Notes under the pieces: generated by a model | What the model saw: the letters and a program-made list of their open reading frames with translations, nothing else | Told to the model about the DNA's origin: nothing | The model's database searches: none | Assembly: GCA_947493885.1 (NCBI GenBank) | Contig: CANLTE010000005.1 | Coordinates: forward strand, 214,108-278,107 | DNA: 64,000 nucleotides | Reading direction: 5' to 3' | DNA from: an uncultured Maribacter sp. | Lineage (GTDB): Bacteria; Bacteroidota; Bacteroidia; Flavobacteriales; Flavobacteriaceae | Shown: positions 50,008 through 59,902 of the stretch, piece by piece | Position numbering within the stretch: position 1 is the stretch's first letter | Layout: each line of letters begins with the position of its first letter | Program-made: the position numbers and the translations under genes

Positions 50008-52335
50008 TTAGAAATCTATATCATCCATATCGTCCTCAATTTCAACACCAGAAGCAACTATCTTTTTACAATCTGTATTTATAGACATATCTTTGGGCTT
50101 AGGAAAAGCTTTATCCGAAACTCCAATCTCTTTATTAGCGTAATTTTTCTTCATATAAAGCCCCCAGATTGGTAAAGCCATTGACGCTCCTTGACCATAA
50201 GTAACACTTTTAAAATGAGTAGCCCTTTCTTCTCCTCCAACCCAAACACCAGTAACTAAATTTGGAACCATGCCCATAAACCAACCATCACTATTATTTT
50301 GTGTAGTACCCGTTTTTCCAGCAATTGGATTTGTAAAACCATAGGGGTAACCCGTTATAATTTCATCATATTCTTTTTTCCATTTGTTAACTCCGGTAGT
50401 TCTTAGTCTTGTTCCTGAACCTCCCTGAGTAACCCCCTTCATAAGGTCAATCATTGCATAAGCAACATCTTTACTTAACACATCTTTAGTTACAGGCGTG
50501 TATTCATACAATACTGTGCCATTTTTATCCTCGATACGTGTTACCATTACTGGCTTAACATAAACACCTTGATTTGCAAAAGCGCCATATGCGCCAACCA
50601 TTTCATAGACGTTCATTTCTGAAACACCTAAGGCAATTGAAGGAACTTCAGCAATATCCCTAGTTATTCCTAAGTTTTTACCTATTAAGGCAATAGATTT
50701 AGGACCTACTTTATCTATTAGCTGTGCAGTAACTGTATTTACAGAATTTGCCAATGCTCTTTTTAAAGAATACATTTTTCCAGAATACTTACTATTAGAA
50801 TTTTTAGGGCACCAAGGTTCTGGATTACCATGTTTGTTGGCTTCAATGCAATATTGTGTATCTGGTAAAGAATCACATGGGGAGTAACGCAATTGATCTA
50901 TTGCAGCTGCATATACAAAAGGCTTAAATGTTGAACCCGCTTGTCTTGACCCCTGAATAACATTATCGTATTGAAAGTGCTTATAATCTATTCCACCAAC
51001 CCAAGCTTTAACATGACCTGTTTGAGGTTCCATAGACATCATTGCTGTTCTTAAAAAAGTTTTATAATACCTAATAGAATCAATTGGCGTCATAACCGTA
51101 TCCTTATGATGGTTTTTACTATTCCAATCAAAGACGGTCATCTCGGTCTTCTTATTAAATGAAGCTTTTATTTCTTTTTCAGACTTTCCCTGTTTCTTAA
51201 GTATTCTCCATCTATCTGAAATCTTCATAGCTCGATTTAATATACGGTCTATTTCTTCCTTTTTTAAATCCAAAAATGGAGCCGTTGGATTACGGTCAGG
51301 TGTATTTTGATAAAAAAATTCAGCTTGCAATTTGGTCATATGTTCTTGAACCGCCTTTTCAGCATTCTCTTGCATCCTAGAATCTATAGTGGTATGTATT
51401 TTTAGTCCATCTAAATGAATGTTATAATTACTACCATCTTCTTTTGGGTTTACTTTAATCCAATCTTTCATAAAGCCTCGCAAGTACATTCTAAAATATG
51501 TAGCAATACCATCACTATGTTCTTCTGGCGAAAAATCTAACTTTAAAGGTAGTTTTTGAAGTGAATCCTTTTCTTTTTCAGAAAGAAATCCATTTTTCTC
51601 CATTTGTTTAAAAACTTGATTCCTTCGTTGTAGTGATTTGTCTCTGGAAACCTTTCTATGCGGATTGTATTGTCTAGGGTTTTTAAGCATTGCCACTATA
51701 ACTGCAGCTTCTTCCACTTTTAATTCAATAGGTTCTTTTCCAAAATATATCCTTGCAGCAGATCTTATACCCACTGCATGAAACAGAAAATCTTGCTTGT
51801 TTAAATACATAGCAATAATTTCTTCTTTTGTATACTGTCTTTCTAATCGCGTTGCAATAACCCATTCTTTAATTTTCTGAGTATATCTTTTCCAGCCTTT
51901 AGCACTAGTTCCATGAAAAAGAAGCTTTGACAGTTGTTGGGTAATCGTACTTGCTCCTCCTTTTTTTCCTAAAAAAGCAAACGCTCTAACAGTACCTCTT
52001 GCATCAATTCCAGCATGTTCGTAATATCTTTCATCTTCAGTAGCCACGAGAGCATCAACAAGATGTTGCGGTAATTGATTATATGAAACAGGAGTTCTAT
52101 TTTCGTCTAAAAAATATTTTCCCAGTGTTTTTCCATCAGAAGAAATTACTTGCGAAGCTAAATCAGTCTTAGGGTTTTCTAATTCCTCGAACGTTGGCAT
52201 TTCTCCTAACCAGCCCTGCGATGCTGAAAAAAACAATAAAAATGCTAGTGTAACTCCCGAAAAAACTAAAATCCAAAACCACTTAATAAATTTCGAAAAA
52301 CTACCTGCTACCTTTTTTTTTGCAGCTTTTGCCAT
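50008..52335 (-). CDS. Class A penicillin-binding protein 1A
   Basis: Bifunctional peptidoglycan synthase in the inner membrane with periplasmic domains; 775 residues. One N-terminal helix (~17-40), glycosyltransferase domain (about 70-240: EDERYYEHAGIDARGTVRA, GGASTITQQLSKLL, RYTKEEIIAMYLN) and transpeptidase domain with catalytic Ser in SRQAGSTFKPFVYAA, SVN motif (ALANSVNTV) and KTGTT. The C-terminal acidic tail (VEIEDDMDDIDF) is unstructured. It is 4 bases after gldH, in the ricT-gldH-PBP1A order common in flavobacteria (recollection). Confidence 0.96.
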   Translation of the reverse strand: MAKAAKKKVAGSFSKFIKWFWILVFSGVTLAFLLFFSASQGWLGEMPTFEELENPKTDLASQVISSDGKTLGKYFLDENRTPVSYNQLPQHLVDALVATEDERYYEHAGIDARGTVRAFAFLGKKGGASTITQQLSKLLFHGTSAKGWKRYTQKIKEWVIATRLERQYTKEEIIAMYLNKQDFLFHAVGIRSAARIYFGKEPIELKVEEAAVIVAMLKNPRQYNPHRKVSRDKSLQRRNQVFKQMEKNGFLSEKEKDSLQKLPLKLDFSPEEHSDGIATYFRMYLRGFMKDWIKVNPKEDGSNYNIHLDGLKIHTTIDSRMQENAEKAVQEHMTKLQAEFFYQNTPDRNPTAPFLDLKKEEIDRILNRAMKISDRWRILKKQGKSEKEIKASFNKKTEMTVFDWNSKNHHKDTVMTPIDSIRYYKTFLRTAMMSMEPQTGHVKAWVGGIDYKHFQYDNVIQGSRQAGSTFKPFVYAAAIDQLRYSPCDSLPDTQYCIEANKHGNPEPWCPKNSNSKYSGKMYSLKRALANSVNTVTAQLIDKVGPKSIALIGKNLGITRDIAEVPSIALGVSEMNVYEMVGAYGAFANQGVYVKPVMVTRIEDKNGTVLYEYTPVTKDVLSKDVAYAMIDLMKGVTQGGSGTRLRTTGVNKWKKEYDEIITGYPYGFTNPIAGKTGTTQNNSDGWFMGMVPNLVTGVWVGGEERATHFKSVTYGQGASMALPIWGLYMKKNYANKEIGVSDKAFPKPKDMSINTDCKKIVASGVEIEDDMDDIDF

Positions 52336-52339
52336 ATTC

Positions 52340-52825
52340 CTATTTATTACTTTTTACTATTTCTAAACCAACATCATGTACACCAGAAAGTTTAGCAACT
52401 CCTGATACATTTCCATTTTTTCGCATAGCGTGCGAAACCTCTAAAGTATATACGCCAGAAGTTGGAAAAACGATGTTCTCTTTATACCACAACATATTTT
52501 CTTTTATACTCCCACTTCCTTTACCTAACCAAGTACCGTCTGGTAAAGCCATTTCATACTCTAAAGTATCTGTTTGTATTTTTCCGTCAGGAAAATAAAG
52601 TGATGCAATTAAAAACAAATTGCTGTATTCAAAATCATCATCATTTCTAACGTTAATAAACAAATTATGTTTTTGAATGGTATCTAAATCTTGAAAAGTA
52701 AATTTTATAGGTTCATCTTTATTCCAAACAGCATTGGATATTGACTGATAATCAGATACTTTTAGTGAATCGTTACAGGAAATTAAAAAAACGGTGAGCG
52801 TTAAAACAAGTATACCCTTAAGCAT
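52340..52825 (-). CDS. gldH: Gliding motility lipoprotein GldH
   Basis: Lipoprotein required for gliding and for the type IX secretion-linked machinery in Flavobacterium johnsoniae. From the ATG at 52825 the protein has 161 residues with lipobox LISC (Cys 17), and VSDYQSISNAVWNKDEPIKF and NLFINVRNDDDFEYSNLFL are typical. An in-frame start 26 codons earlier would lie inside ricT and destroy the signal peptide. Its start overlaps the ricT stop (AATGCTTAA). Supports a Bacteroidota host, whether or not this strain glides. Confidence 0.93.
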   Translation of the reverse strand: MLKGILVLTLTVFLISCNDSLKVSDYQSISNAVWNKDEPIKFTFQDLDTIQKHNLFINVRNDDDFEYSNLFLIASLYFPDGKIQTDTLEYEMALPDGTWLGKGSGSIKENMLWYKENIVFPTSGVYTLEVSHAMRKNGNVSGVAKLSGVHDVGLEIVKSNK

Positions 52826-53984
52826 TTCTGGCTTTCTTTTTTCTATTGTTTCTATTATTTCTTTTTTTCTTGTTCCGGTTGTTTTTATGTTTTGGTTTGT
52901 CAAAACGAGTAAGGCTATCTTGACCCACTACATTTTCAAAAACAACTTTTTCTTCTTCAATAGCTTCAGAAGCATACTCCTCCAAGCTTGCTACTTTTTC
53001 TTTTTTCTTATTTTTCTCTAAAATCTCATGTACCTGATCTTTTGTAAGTACATGCCAATTTGCAGGTTCGTCTTTATAGGAAAACCATAGTTGCCCCTTA
53101 AAAATATCGGTCTTTTGACAAAACGCTAAACCCTTTGCCGTAAACAATTTAGTGTCCTGAGCTGGAAAATCCTTTAACGCATCTAAATAAACATCAAGCT
53201 CGTAATTTAAACAACATTTAAGTTTCCCACATTGACCTGCAAGCTTCTGAGGATTTAATGAAAGTTGTTGATATCTAGCAGTTGATGTGCTCACCGACCT
53301 AAAATCGGTTAACCAAGTGGAACAACAAAGTTCTCTTCCGCACGATCCTATACCACCCAACCTTTGTGCCTCTTGACGGTAACCTATTTGACGCATTTCG
53401 ATACGAATTCCGAAAGCCTTGGCCATGTCTTTTATTAACTGTCTAAAATCCACACGATCTTCTGCTGTATAATAAAAAGTTGCCTTGGAGCCGTCTCCTT
53501 GAAATTCAACATCAGAAATTTTCATCTGAAGTTTAAGAATAATTGCCATTTCTCGAGCTCGCTTTTTAATTTCTTCTTCGCGATCTCTACATTTTTGCCA
53601 AATATCTATATCTTTTTGCGAGGCTTTTCGGTATAGTTTAGGAAGTTCTTCATCATTAAAATCTACCTTTTTTTTCTTCATTTGAACTTTCACAAGTTCT
53701 CCTGTAAGTGTTACCATACCAATATCATGACCAGCCTGTGCTTTAGTAGCAACAATATCTCCAATCGCTAATGATACATTTTCAGAGTTTCTAAAAAACT
53801 CCTTTCTACTATTTTTAAAACGCACCTCAACACAGTCAAAAGGTCTTTCTCCATTAGGAAGCGACATGTTGGAAAGCCAATCAAAAACCGTTAATTTATT
53901 ACAGCCATCTGTTCCACAAGTACCATTGTTCTTGCATCCTTTTGGCTGTCCGTCCTTACCGGTTGAACAACTGCTACAACCCAT
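52818..53984 (-). CDS. ricT: PSP1-domain protein, RicT (YaaT) homologue
   Basis: A 388-residue protein homologous to RicT, which in Bacillus forms an Fe-S-containing RicAFT complex affecting mRNA processing. Features: Cys-rich N-terminus (CSSCSTG, GCKNNGTCGTDGCN), PSP1 domain (~45-275) with CGRELCCSTWL and CGKLKCCLNYE, and a very basic low-complexity tail (KHKNNRNKKKRNNRNNRKKK) of about 25 residues suited to RNA binding. First gene of an operon with gldH and PBP1A. Confidence 0.88.
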   Translation of the reverse strand: MGCSSCSTGKDGQPKGCKNNGTCGTDGCNKLTVFDWLSNMSLPNGERPFDCVEVRFKNSRKEFFRNSENVSLAIGDIVATKAQAGHDIGMVTLTGELVKVQMKKKKVDFNDEELPKLYRKASQKDIDIWQKCRDREEEIKKRAREMAIILKLQMKISDVEFQGDGSKATFYYTAEDRVDFRQLIKDMAKAFGIRIEMRQIGYRQEAQRLGGIGSCGRELCCSTWLTDFRSVSTSTARYQQLSLNPQKLAGQCGKLKCCLNYELDVYLDALKDFPAQDTKLFTAKGLAFCQKTDIFKGQLWFSYKDEPANWHVLTKDQVHEILEKNKKKEKVASLEEYASEAIEEEKVVFENVVGQDSLTRFDKPKHKNNRNKKKRNNRNNRKKKARNA

Positions 53985-54115
53985 AATTTATATCTTGATT
54001 TAGTGAAAACCTTATATTTTCACCAAAATAGGTTCATAAAATTTACTTAACCGTAAAGATAAAACAATTTGAGTCGCGAGCGAAATCAGTATTTCAAATT
54101 CTTATAGCTTCCTTA

Positions 54116-55147
54116 CTACTTCTTGAACTTTAATACTTCTGATCTACCTTTTTTAAAGATTTTATTGCTTACTGTTTTCCCTTTTCGCAGCGTTTTTTGT
54201 TCTTCGTAAGGCAAACTATTAATGTCTTGACATTCGGTAGAACAACAACTATTCATACTTTCAGCACATTCTTCACATTGTATAAATAACAAATGGCAAG
54301 CTTCGTTGGCGCAATTCACATGAGTATCACATGGTTTTCCACACTGATGGCAATTTGCAATAATATCCTCAGAAATACGCTCGCCTCGACGATGATCAAA
54401 AACAAAATTTTTACCTAAAAACTTATTTTCTAAGTCTTTTGCTTTTACTTGTCTGGTATATTCTATTATTCCACCTTCTAATTGAAAAACATTTTTAAAC
54501 CCTTTATGCTTGTAATAGGCACTTGCTTTTTCACACCGTATACCTCCCGTGCAGTACATCACCAGTTTTTTATCTTCCTTATGATCTGCTAAATCATTTT
54601 CAATAATATCCAACGAATCTCTAAATGTATCAACATCTGGTGTAATGGCGTTTTTAAAATGTCCTATTTCACTTTCGTAATGATTACGCATATCCACCAA
54701 AACCGTATCGGGATCTTCAATAAGCTCATTAAATTTTTCGGCACCAACATGAACTCCTTTATTGGTAACATCAAAAGTCTCATCGTTAAGTCCGTCAGCA
54801 ACAATTTTGTGACGCACTTTTACTTTAAGTTTTAAAAAAGACTTATTGTCTTGTTCCACCGCAACATTTAAACGTACATTCTCCAAAAACGAAATGCTAT
54901 CAAGGTGTTTTTTTAAAGCCAAAAAGTTTTCCGAAGGAACAGACAATTGGGCATTTATACCTTCATTAGCGACATAAATACGTCCTAAAACATCAAGATT
55001 ATTCCAAGTAATAAACAAATGATTTCTGAAAATGGAAGTGTTACCAATATGCGCATATTTGTAGAAAGAAATTGTAAGCCGATCTTTACCAGCTTCTTCA
55101 ATTAAAGCAGCTCTTTCTTTTGCGCTTAACGTATTGTACAGTTGCAT
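54116..55147 (-). CDS. trhO: tRNA uridine(34) hydroxylase TrhO (rhodanese-type)
   Basis: 343 residues. Rhodanese domain (about 130-240) with the catalytic loop YCTGGIRCEKA, N-terminal acylphosphatase-like YceA domain (GRIYVANEGINAQLSV), and a Cys-rich C-terminal zinc segment (CHQCGKPC, CANEACHLLFIQC, CCSTEC). E. coli TrhO/YceA introduces O2-dependent 5-hydroxylation on U34 of tRNA. Start 55147; divergent from recA. Single gene with no obvious terminator. Confidence 0.93.
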   Translation of the reverse strand: MQLYNTLSAKERAALIEEAGKDRLTISFYKYAHIGNTSIFRNHLFITWNNLDVLGRIYVANEGINAQLSVPSENFLALKKHLDSISFLENVRLNVAVEQDNKSFLKLKVKVRHKIVADGLNDETFDVTNKGVHVGAEKFNELIEDPDTVLVDMRNHYESEIGHFKNAITPDVDTFRDSLDIIENDLADHKEDKKLVMYCTGGIRCEKASAYYKHKGFKNVFQLEGGIIEYTRQVKAKDLENKFLGKNFVFDHRRGERISEDIIANCHQCGKPCDTHVNCANEACHLLFIQCEECAESMNSCCSTECQDINSLPYEEQKTLRKGKTVSNKIFKKGRSEVLKFKK

Positions 55148-55513
55148 GCTATATCAATATTTAAGTTAAAGAATTATTATTTTAAAAAGGCAAAGGTAAT
55201 TATTCTATAAATCTGATGAAATAAAAAAGAGTCTTGAATTATCAAGACTCTTAATAGACTATTCCTAGCATTCTTTTTCATAGCATTCTTGAAAGAGTAG
55301 TTAAGGAGATAGTCATCACTGTCCCATTACTAAAAAGGCAATGGTATATTGAGTTAGCGATTGCTATTTTGTAGTAGATGCATGGTTGTAAAAAAGGTTG
55401 CGTTAAAAAAAATTGTTTGCTGAGAAAGAATATTATTTATGTTGATAAATTTAAAATTAGAGGTAGCTTTTTGAGAAAAGAAATGCTAATTTAGCTTGCC
55501 TAAAAAAAAGACA
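55148..55513. other. Intergenic region between trhO and recA with structured-RNA candidate
   Basis: 366 bases without a protein gene. On the minus strand a terminator-like hairpin (55222-55252) and two further stems lie in succession, indicating a short RNA. No convincing promoter was found. A TAAATTTA element (7 of 8 to TAnnTTTG) near 55446 on the plus strand may serve recA. Confidence 0.45.
55222..55344 (-). ncRNA. Candidate structured small RNA upstream of recA
   Basis: Minus-strand order: CCATT/AATGG stem (55344-55324), a 10-bp stem formed by 55314-55304 and 55266-55257 (GACTAT-TCCT pairing with AGGA-ATAGTC, one bulge), then an 11-bp perfect hairpin with 4-base loop (55252-55227) followed by six T. 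Terminator strength on the minus side and the lack of a minus-strand gene feeding it imply a stand-alone RNA starting somewhere between 55350 and 55500. I cannot assign it to 6S, SRP or any known family. Confidence 0.45.
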
Positions 55514-56518
55514 ATGAGTTCAGAAAAAGATGCGAAACTTAAAGCCCTAAAGCTTACCCTTGATAAATTAGACAAAACTTACGGAAAAGGAGCTGTCATG
55601 AAAATGGGTGATAGTGTTATAGAGGATGTTGAGGTTATTCCTTCTGGTTCTCTTGGACTTGATGTTGCCTTAGGAGTTGGAGGATATCCTAGAGGTAGAA
55701 TCGTAGAAATATATGGCCCTGAATCTTCAGGTAAAACCACCCTGACATTACATGCAATTGCAGAAGCTCAAAAAAATGGAGGTATTGCTGCTTTTATTGA
55801 TGCGGAACATGCTTTTGACCGTTTTTATGCTGAAAAATTAGGGATTGATATTGATAACCTTATTATTTCTCAGCCAGATAACGGTGAGCAAGGTTTGGAA
55901 ATTGCTGATAACCTAATTAGATCTGGTGCTATTGACATTGTAGTTATAGATTCTGTTGCAGCGTTGACTCCAAAAAGTGAAATAGAAGGAGAAATGGGTG
56001 ATTCTAAAATGGGATTACATGCCCGTTTAATGTCTCAAGCACTTAGAAAACTTACAGGTTCCATAAGTAAAACTAATTGTACAGTAATATTTATTAACCA
56101 GTTAAGAGAAAAAATAGGGGTTATGTTTGGCAACCCTGAAACAACTACGGGTGGTAACGCGTTAAAATTTTATGCCTCAGTACGTATAGATATTAGGCGA
56201 TCTACTCAAATTAAAAATACCGACGGAAATGTTCAAGGGAACAAAACCCGTGTGAAAATTGTAAAAAACAAAGTTGCTCCACCATTTAGAACAACAGAAT
56301 TTGATATTATGTATGGTGAAGGAATCTCCAAAGTAGGTGAAATTATCGACCTTGGTGTTGAATATGAAATCGTTAAGAAAAGTGGTTCTTGGTTTAGCTA
56401 CGGTGATACTAAATTAGGTCAAGGTAGAGATGCAGTAAAGGCTCTACTTTTAGACAACCCTGAACTTTTTGAAGAACTAGAAGGCAAAATACGAGAAGCA
56501 ATTAAAGCGATAGCTTAA
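55514..56518 (+). CDS. recA: Recombinase RecA
   Basis: Strand exchange in homologous recombination and coprotease for LexA-type repressors. From the ATG at 55514 the protein has 334 residues beginning [20 protein letters not shown]; an upstream TTG at 55496 is less likely. Walker [10 protein letters not shown] at 68-76, [20 protein letters not shown] with Walker B, the L2 loop [19 protein letters not shown], and a short C-terminal acidic region. No LexA-like SOS box was recognised upstream. Confidence 0.97.
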   Translation: MSSEKDAKLKALKLTLDKLDKTYGKGAVMKMGDSVIEDVEVIPSGSLGLDVALGVGGYPRGRIVEIYGPESSGKTTLTLHAIAEAQKNGGIAAFIDAEHAFDRFYAEKLGIDIDNLIISQPDNGEQGLEIADNLIRSGAIDIVVIDSVAALTPKSEIEGEMGDSKMGLHARLMSQALRKLTGSISKTNCTVIFINQLREKIGVMFGNPETTTGGNALKFYASVRIDIRRSTQIKNTDGNVQGNKTRVKIVKNKVAPPFRTTEFDIMYGEGISKVGEIIDLGVEYEIVKKSGSWFSYGDTKLGQGRDAVKALLLDNPELFEELEGKIREAIKAIA

Positions 56519-56586
56519 TTGTAGCCCTTCTTTTTTTACGCAACCTTTCCATTTAACAAGCATCTTAAGTAAAAAATGTTAGTTAA

Positions 56587-57000
56587 ATGAAAAGGTTTTT
56601 TTATGCCGTAGTTGTAGTACTTACTTTTAGTAGTTGTACTCTTGATGATGATAATCCCAACTTTAATTATGTAGCGTTAAATATCGTTGAGGCAGAACTC
56701 CCTGAGTCTTTTAATTTAAATGAGACTTATGATATTAAAGTTACCTACCAAACACCAAATGATTGCTCTTTCTTTGAAGGTTTTGATGTTGTTAGGGAAG
56801 ATGAAACCGTTCGGAGGGTAGTAGCACTAGGAAGAGAGCTAATAGACGAAGATAATTGCAAAGAAGAAACGGTTCTTGTTACAGAAATGTTTAGATTTAT
56901 TGTACTTTATAACCAACCCTATACGTTTCGCTTTTGGCTGGGAGAAAATGCCGATGGAGAAAACGAATATTTAGAGGTGGAAGTACCCGTAAATAATTAA
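56587..57000 (+). CDS. Uncharacterised lipoprotein, first gene of a sigma-factor operon
   Basis: 137 residues. Lipobox FSSC with Cys 17 after a short hydrophobic stretch. Mature part acidic and beta-rich, ending ...ENEYLEVEVPVNN, with a Cys in TPNDCSFF and another in DEDNCKEE that could form a disulfide. 24 bases upstream of the ECF sigma gene, so likely co-transcribed with it. Not recognised. Confidence 0.75.
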   Translation: MKRFFYAVVVVLTFSSCTLDDDNPNFNYVALNIVEAELPESFNLNETYDIKVTYQTPNDCSFFEGFDVVREDETVRRVVALGRELIDEDNCKEETVLVTEMFRFIVLYNQPYTFRFWLGENADGENEYLEVEVPVNN

Positions 57001-57024
57001 CATTTTAAGTAAACAACCACTATC

Positions 57025-57597
57025 TTGAGTCTAGAAGAACTCATACATAATTGTAAAAAAGGAGATAGAAAGGCACAATCGCAATTATACAGCAAATATG
57101 CTGCAGTATTGTTTGGTATATGCCTCAAATACTCACGAAATAAAGCTGAAGCTGAAGATAGCTTGCATGACAGCTTTATAACAATTTTTGATAAGATAGC
57201 GCAATATAAATCTGAAGGTTCTTTTGAAGGTTGGATTAAAAGAATTACCGTAAATACGGTTCTTCAAAAATATAGAAAGGAAAAGCTCCTAGAAGTTGTT
57301 AGCGATAGTTATACAAAGGAAGAAGTGGTAGAAATTCAAGAAAAAGATGCTACTGTTCCATTGCAAACATTGCTAAAATATATTCAGGAATTGCCCGACA
57401 AATATAGAACAACATTTAATTTATATGTTCTGGATGGATATTCTCATAAAGAAATTAGTAACCTATTGGGAACGTCTGAAGGAACATCAAAATCTAATCT
57501 TGCGAGAGCAAGAATGATTTTAAAAGAAAAAATCGAAACCAAAACCACTGAAGCAATAATTGGGTTACTAATTATTGTTTTAGACAATTCTTTGTGA
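57025..57597 (+). CDS. ECF-type RNA polymerase sigma factor
   Basis: 190 residues; TTG start. Region 2: GDRKAQSQLYSKYAAVLFGICLKYSRNKAEAEDSLHDSFITIF with the polymerase-binding DxxHD-like motif. Region 4: LPDKYRTTFNLYVLDGYSHKEISNLLGTSEGTSKSNLARARMIL, the helix-turn-helix for -35 recognition. The tail contains a short hydrophobic segment (IIGLLIIVLDNSL), unusual for a sigma factor. It is followed by an anti-sigma-like gene 51 bases downstream. Confidence 0.93.
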   Translation: MSLEELIHNCKKGDRKAQSQLYSKYAAVLFGICLKYSRNKAEAEDSLHDSFITIFDKIAQYKSEGSFEGWIKRITVNTVLQKYRKEKLLEVVSDSYTKEEVVEIQEKDATVPLQTLLKYIQELPDKYRTTFNLYVLDGYSHKEISNLLGTSEGTSKSNLARARMILKEKIETKTTEAIIGLLIIVLDNSL

Positions 57598-57648
57598 GGT
57601 TATGATTAACACAAAGAAAAACACAAACATGGCTTAAGCCACTAAGAA

Positions 57649-59163
57649 ATGAGTAAGAAAAAATTAGACAACTTATTCCAAGAGAAGTTTACTGACTTCA
57701 AGGAGCTTCCTGATGAAAGGGTCTGGGAAAGAATAGAAGCTTCTTTGGATAAGAAAAAAAACGACCGTAAAGTTATTCCAATATGGTGGAAACTTGGAGG
57801 AGTCGCTGCTGCCCTTGCTATAGGAATATTTATTATAAATCCTTTTGAAAAAGAACTGGATGCTTCAAGTATTTCTAATGTGGAAAATGAAGGAAAAAAG
57901 GGTTCTACTAACCAAAATGATATTAACGAAGAGGTAATTGTAGATAAAGACTCCAAACACCCATTTACAGAAAAAGAGCAAGAAGAAAAAATAAATTCAA
58001 AAAATACCAATCGTTTTAATTCCTTACCAAATCAACAAAATGCCCTTGGCAATAATTCTTCTAAAAAAAATAAGGAATATGCGATTAAACCTGAACTTAT
58101 TAAACAAAAAAAGGCTAACCAAACACATCATGTAACCCCTAAAAATACATCTAACAATGCTATTGCTACTTCATCAGAAGCTGATAAAGTATCTTCAAAA
58201 AAGGAATCAGATTTGATTGATAATATGCTACAGAATACTACTGTCGTACAATCTGAAAACACATCTTCTTTAAAAAACAAAGTTGAGGGTAATTCTCCTG
58301 TTGAAACCAAAATCCCTGAAGAAAATGCCATAGTAGAAGGTAAAGAAGATAATACTACAAAAAAATCCATTTTTGATGAGATTAATGAGGAGGAAGAAAC
58401 TGTTGTCGCAGAAAAATCGTCTGGTAAGTGGTCTGCTGGCCCTACGGTTGCCCCTGTATATTTTGATGCTATTGGTGGTGGTTCTCCTGTAAATTCAGTT
58501 TTTGAATCTAATTCAAAATCAGGGGATACTAAATTGAGTTATGGTCTGGCTGTAACTTATGAATTAAGTAATAAACTAAGTATTCGTTCTGGAATTCATA
58601 GAGTAGACTATAGTTACAACACCAATGATATTGAATTCACTTCATCAGTAAACGCATCCAGTAATCCCCAATTTGCAAACGTAGATTACAGTGCTGCCTC
58701 TGAAAATTTAGTCATAAACGGCAATAATTCTCAAGCCGAAAGAGCCAATTCTTTCACCAAACAAGACGCTTTTGATGTACTGAGTAATAAAAGCCCTTCT
58801 AGAGAAGGTTTTATGACACAACAGTTTGGTTACGTAGAAGTACCTCTGGAACTTAACTACGCTTTAATAAACAATAGATTTGGTGTAAACGTAATAGGAG
58901 GTGTAAGCTCTTTATTTTTGATTAACAATTCCATTTCAGTAGTTTCTGGGGACCTATCAACCGAAATAGGTGAAGCAAATAATATTAACTCTGTTAACTT
59001 TAGTACTAATGTTGGTCTCGGTTTTAATTATAAATTTACACCTAAAATTAAATTAAACATTGAGCCTGTTTTTAAATACCAATTGAATACTTTTTCAGAC
59101 ACTAGCGGTTCTTTTAGGCCTTATTCTATAGGTATTTACAGTGGACTAAACTTTAGATTTTAA
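57649..59163 (+). CDS. Anti-sigma-like membrane protein with C-terminal beta-barrel-type domain
   Basis: 504 residues. Cytosolic N-terminus (LFQEKFTDFKELPDERVWERIEASLDKKK, typical of Bacteroidota anti-sigma partners), one membrane helix at about 46-64 (WKLGGVAAALAIGIFIINPF), a long low-complexity Asn/Lys/Glu/Ser linker to about 255, then an outer-membrane porin-like C-terminal region from GKWSAGPTVAPVYFDAI to the terminal YSGLNFRF. An inner-membrane anchor joined to a barrel-like domain is odd. Presumably sequesters the upstream sigma factor (inference). Tail-to-tail 18-base overlap with plsC. Confidence 0.78.
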   Translation: MSKKKLDNLFQEKFTDFKELPDERVWERIEASLDKKKNDRKVIPIWWKLGGVAAALAIGIFIINPFEKELDASSISNVENEGKKGSTNQNDINEEVIVDKDSKHPFTEKEQEEKINSKNTNRFNSLPNQQNALGNNSSKKNKEYAIKPELIKQKKANQTHHVTPKNTSNNAIATSSEADKVSSKKESDLIDNMLQNTTVVQSENTSSLKNKVEGNSPVETKIPEENAIVEGKEDNTTKKSIFDEINEEEETVVAEKSSGKWSAGPTVAPVYFDAIGGGSPVNSVFESNSKSGDTKLSYGLAVTYELSNKLSIRSGIHRVDYSYNTNDIEFTSSVNASSNPQFANVDYSAASENLVINGNNSQAERANSFTKQDAFDVLSNKSPSREGFMTQQFGYVEVPLELNYALINNRFGVNVIGGVSSLFLINNSISVVSGDLSTEIGEANNINSVNFSTNVGLGFNYKFTPKIKLNIEPVFKYQLNTFSDTSGSFRPYSIGIYSGLNFRF

Positions 59164-59886
59164 CTCATTAAGAATAACATCGCGCACTTCTTCTCGAAGT
59201 GTGCTTTTGTCTTCTTCTTCTAATATTCCAGTTTCAAAAAACTTATGCACTTTGGCTCTTATTCTTCCAGGGCCTCCACTTAAAAAAGTGAATGAGAATC
59301 GTTTTTTGTTGTCGTAAAACGTCATGGGAATTACTGGAATTTTATGCGCTATAGCCATTTTAAAAGCTCCATCTTTAAATTCATCCAAAACAACATTCTC
59401 ATCAGGCACTCCTCCCTCAGGAAATATACAGATACTTAACCCTTGACTTAACCTTCGTTGTGCCCTACGGTATACTCCTGTTCTACTCTTTGCACTTTCT
59501 CTATCCACCAATATGCAAACGCGTTTATAAAAAAAACCAAAAACAGGAATTTTAACAAGTTCTTTTTTTCCAACAAAAACAAAAGGATTTTTACTCACTA
59601 TAAGCATAAGCATTATGTCCAACATACTAGTGTGGTTAGCTATTAACATGTAACTCTTACCCTTTATAATTTTCTCTTCTACTACGATTTTAGGAATACA
59701 TCCCATGCCCAAAAGAATGGGCTTTGCCCATACATTGCGCGCTAACCAGAAAAATTGAGCATACCATTGTTCCCGCAGCGTAAACAAAAAAAGAAAAGGA
59801 AAAAATATAAATATTGGCAAGGCAACTAATATATAGAACCAAATTCTATATAACACATGCCCAATATGCCTTAAAAAAGTTAGCAT
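59146..59886 (-). CDS. plsC: 1-acyl-sn-glycerol-3-phosphate acyltransferase
   Basis: Acylates lysophosphatidic acid to phosphatidic acid in the inner membrane. 246 residues; two N-terminal hydrophobic segments, then the catalytic HxxxxD motif NHTSMLD (H85, D90), the second motif FVGKKELVKIPVFGFFY and FPEGGVPDENV (motif III FPEG). Length and motifs fit PlsC. The lipid-substrate preference is not deducible. Overlaps the anti-sigma-like gene by 18 bases at its 3' end. Confidence 0.93.
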   Translation of the reverse strand: MLTFLRHIGHVLYRIWFYILVALPIFIFFPFLFLFTLREQWYAQFFWLARNVWAKPILLGMGCIPKIVVEEKIIKGKSYMLIANHTSMLDIMLMLIVSKNPFVFVGKKELVKIPVFGFFYKRVCILVDRESAKSRTGVYRRAQRRLSQGLSICIFPEGGVPDENVVLDEFKDGAFKMAIAHKIPVIPMTFYDNKKRFSFTFLSGGPGRIRAKVHKFFETGILEEEDKSTLREEVRDVILNELKSKV

Positions 59887-59902
59887 TAATCAAATGTAAT
59901 AA

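Noticed and set aside
55222..55252. Hairpin considered as the trhO or recA terminator
   Set aside because: It lies upstream of both genes, which are divergent, so it cannot terminate either; kept as part of an RNA candidate.
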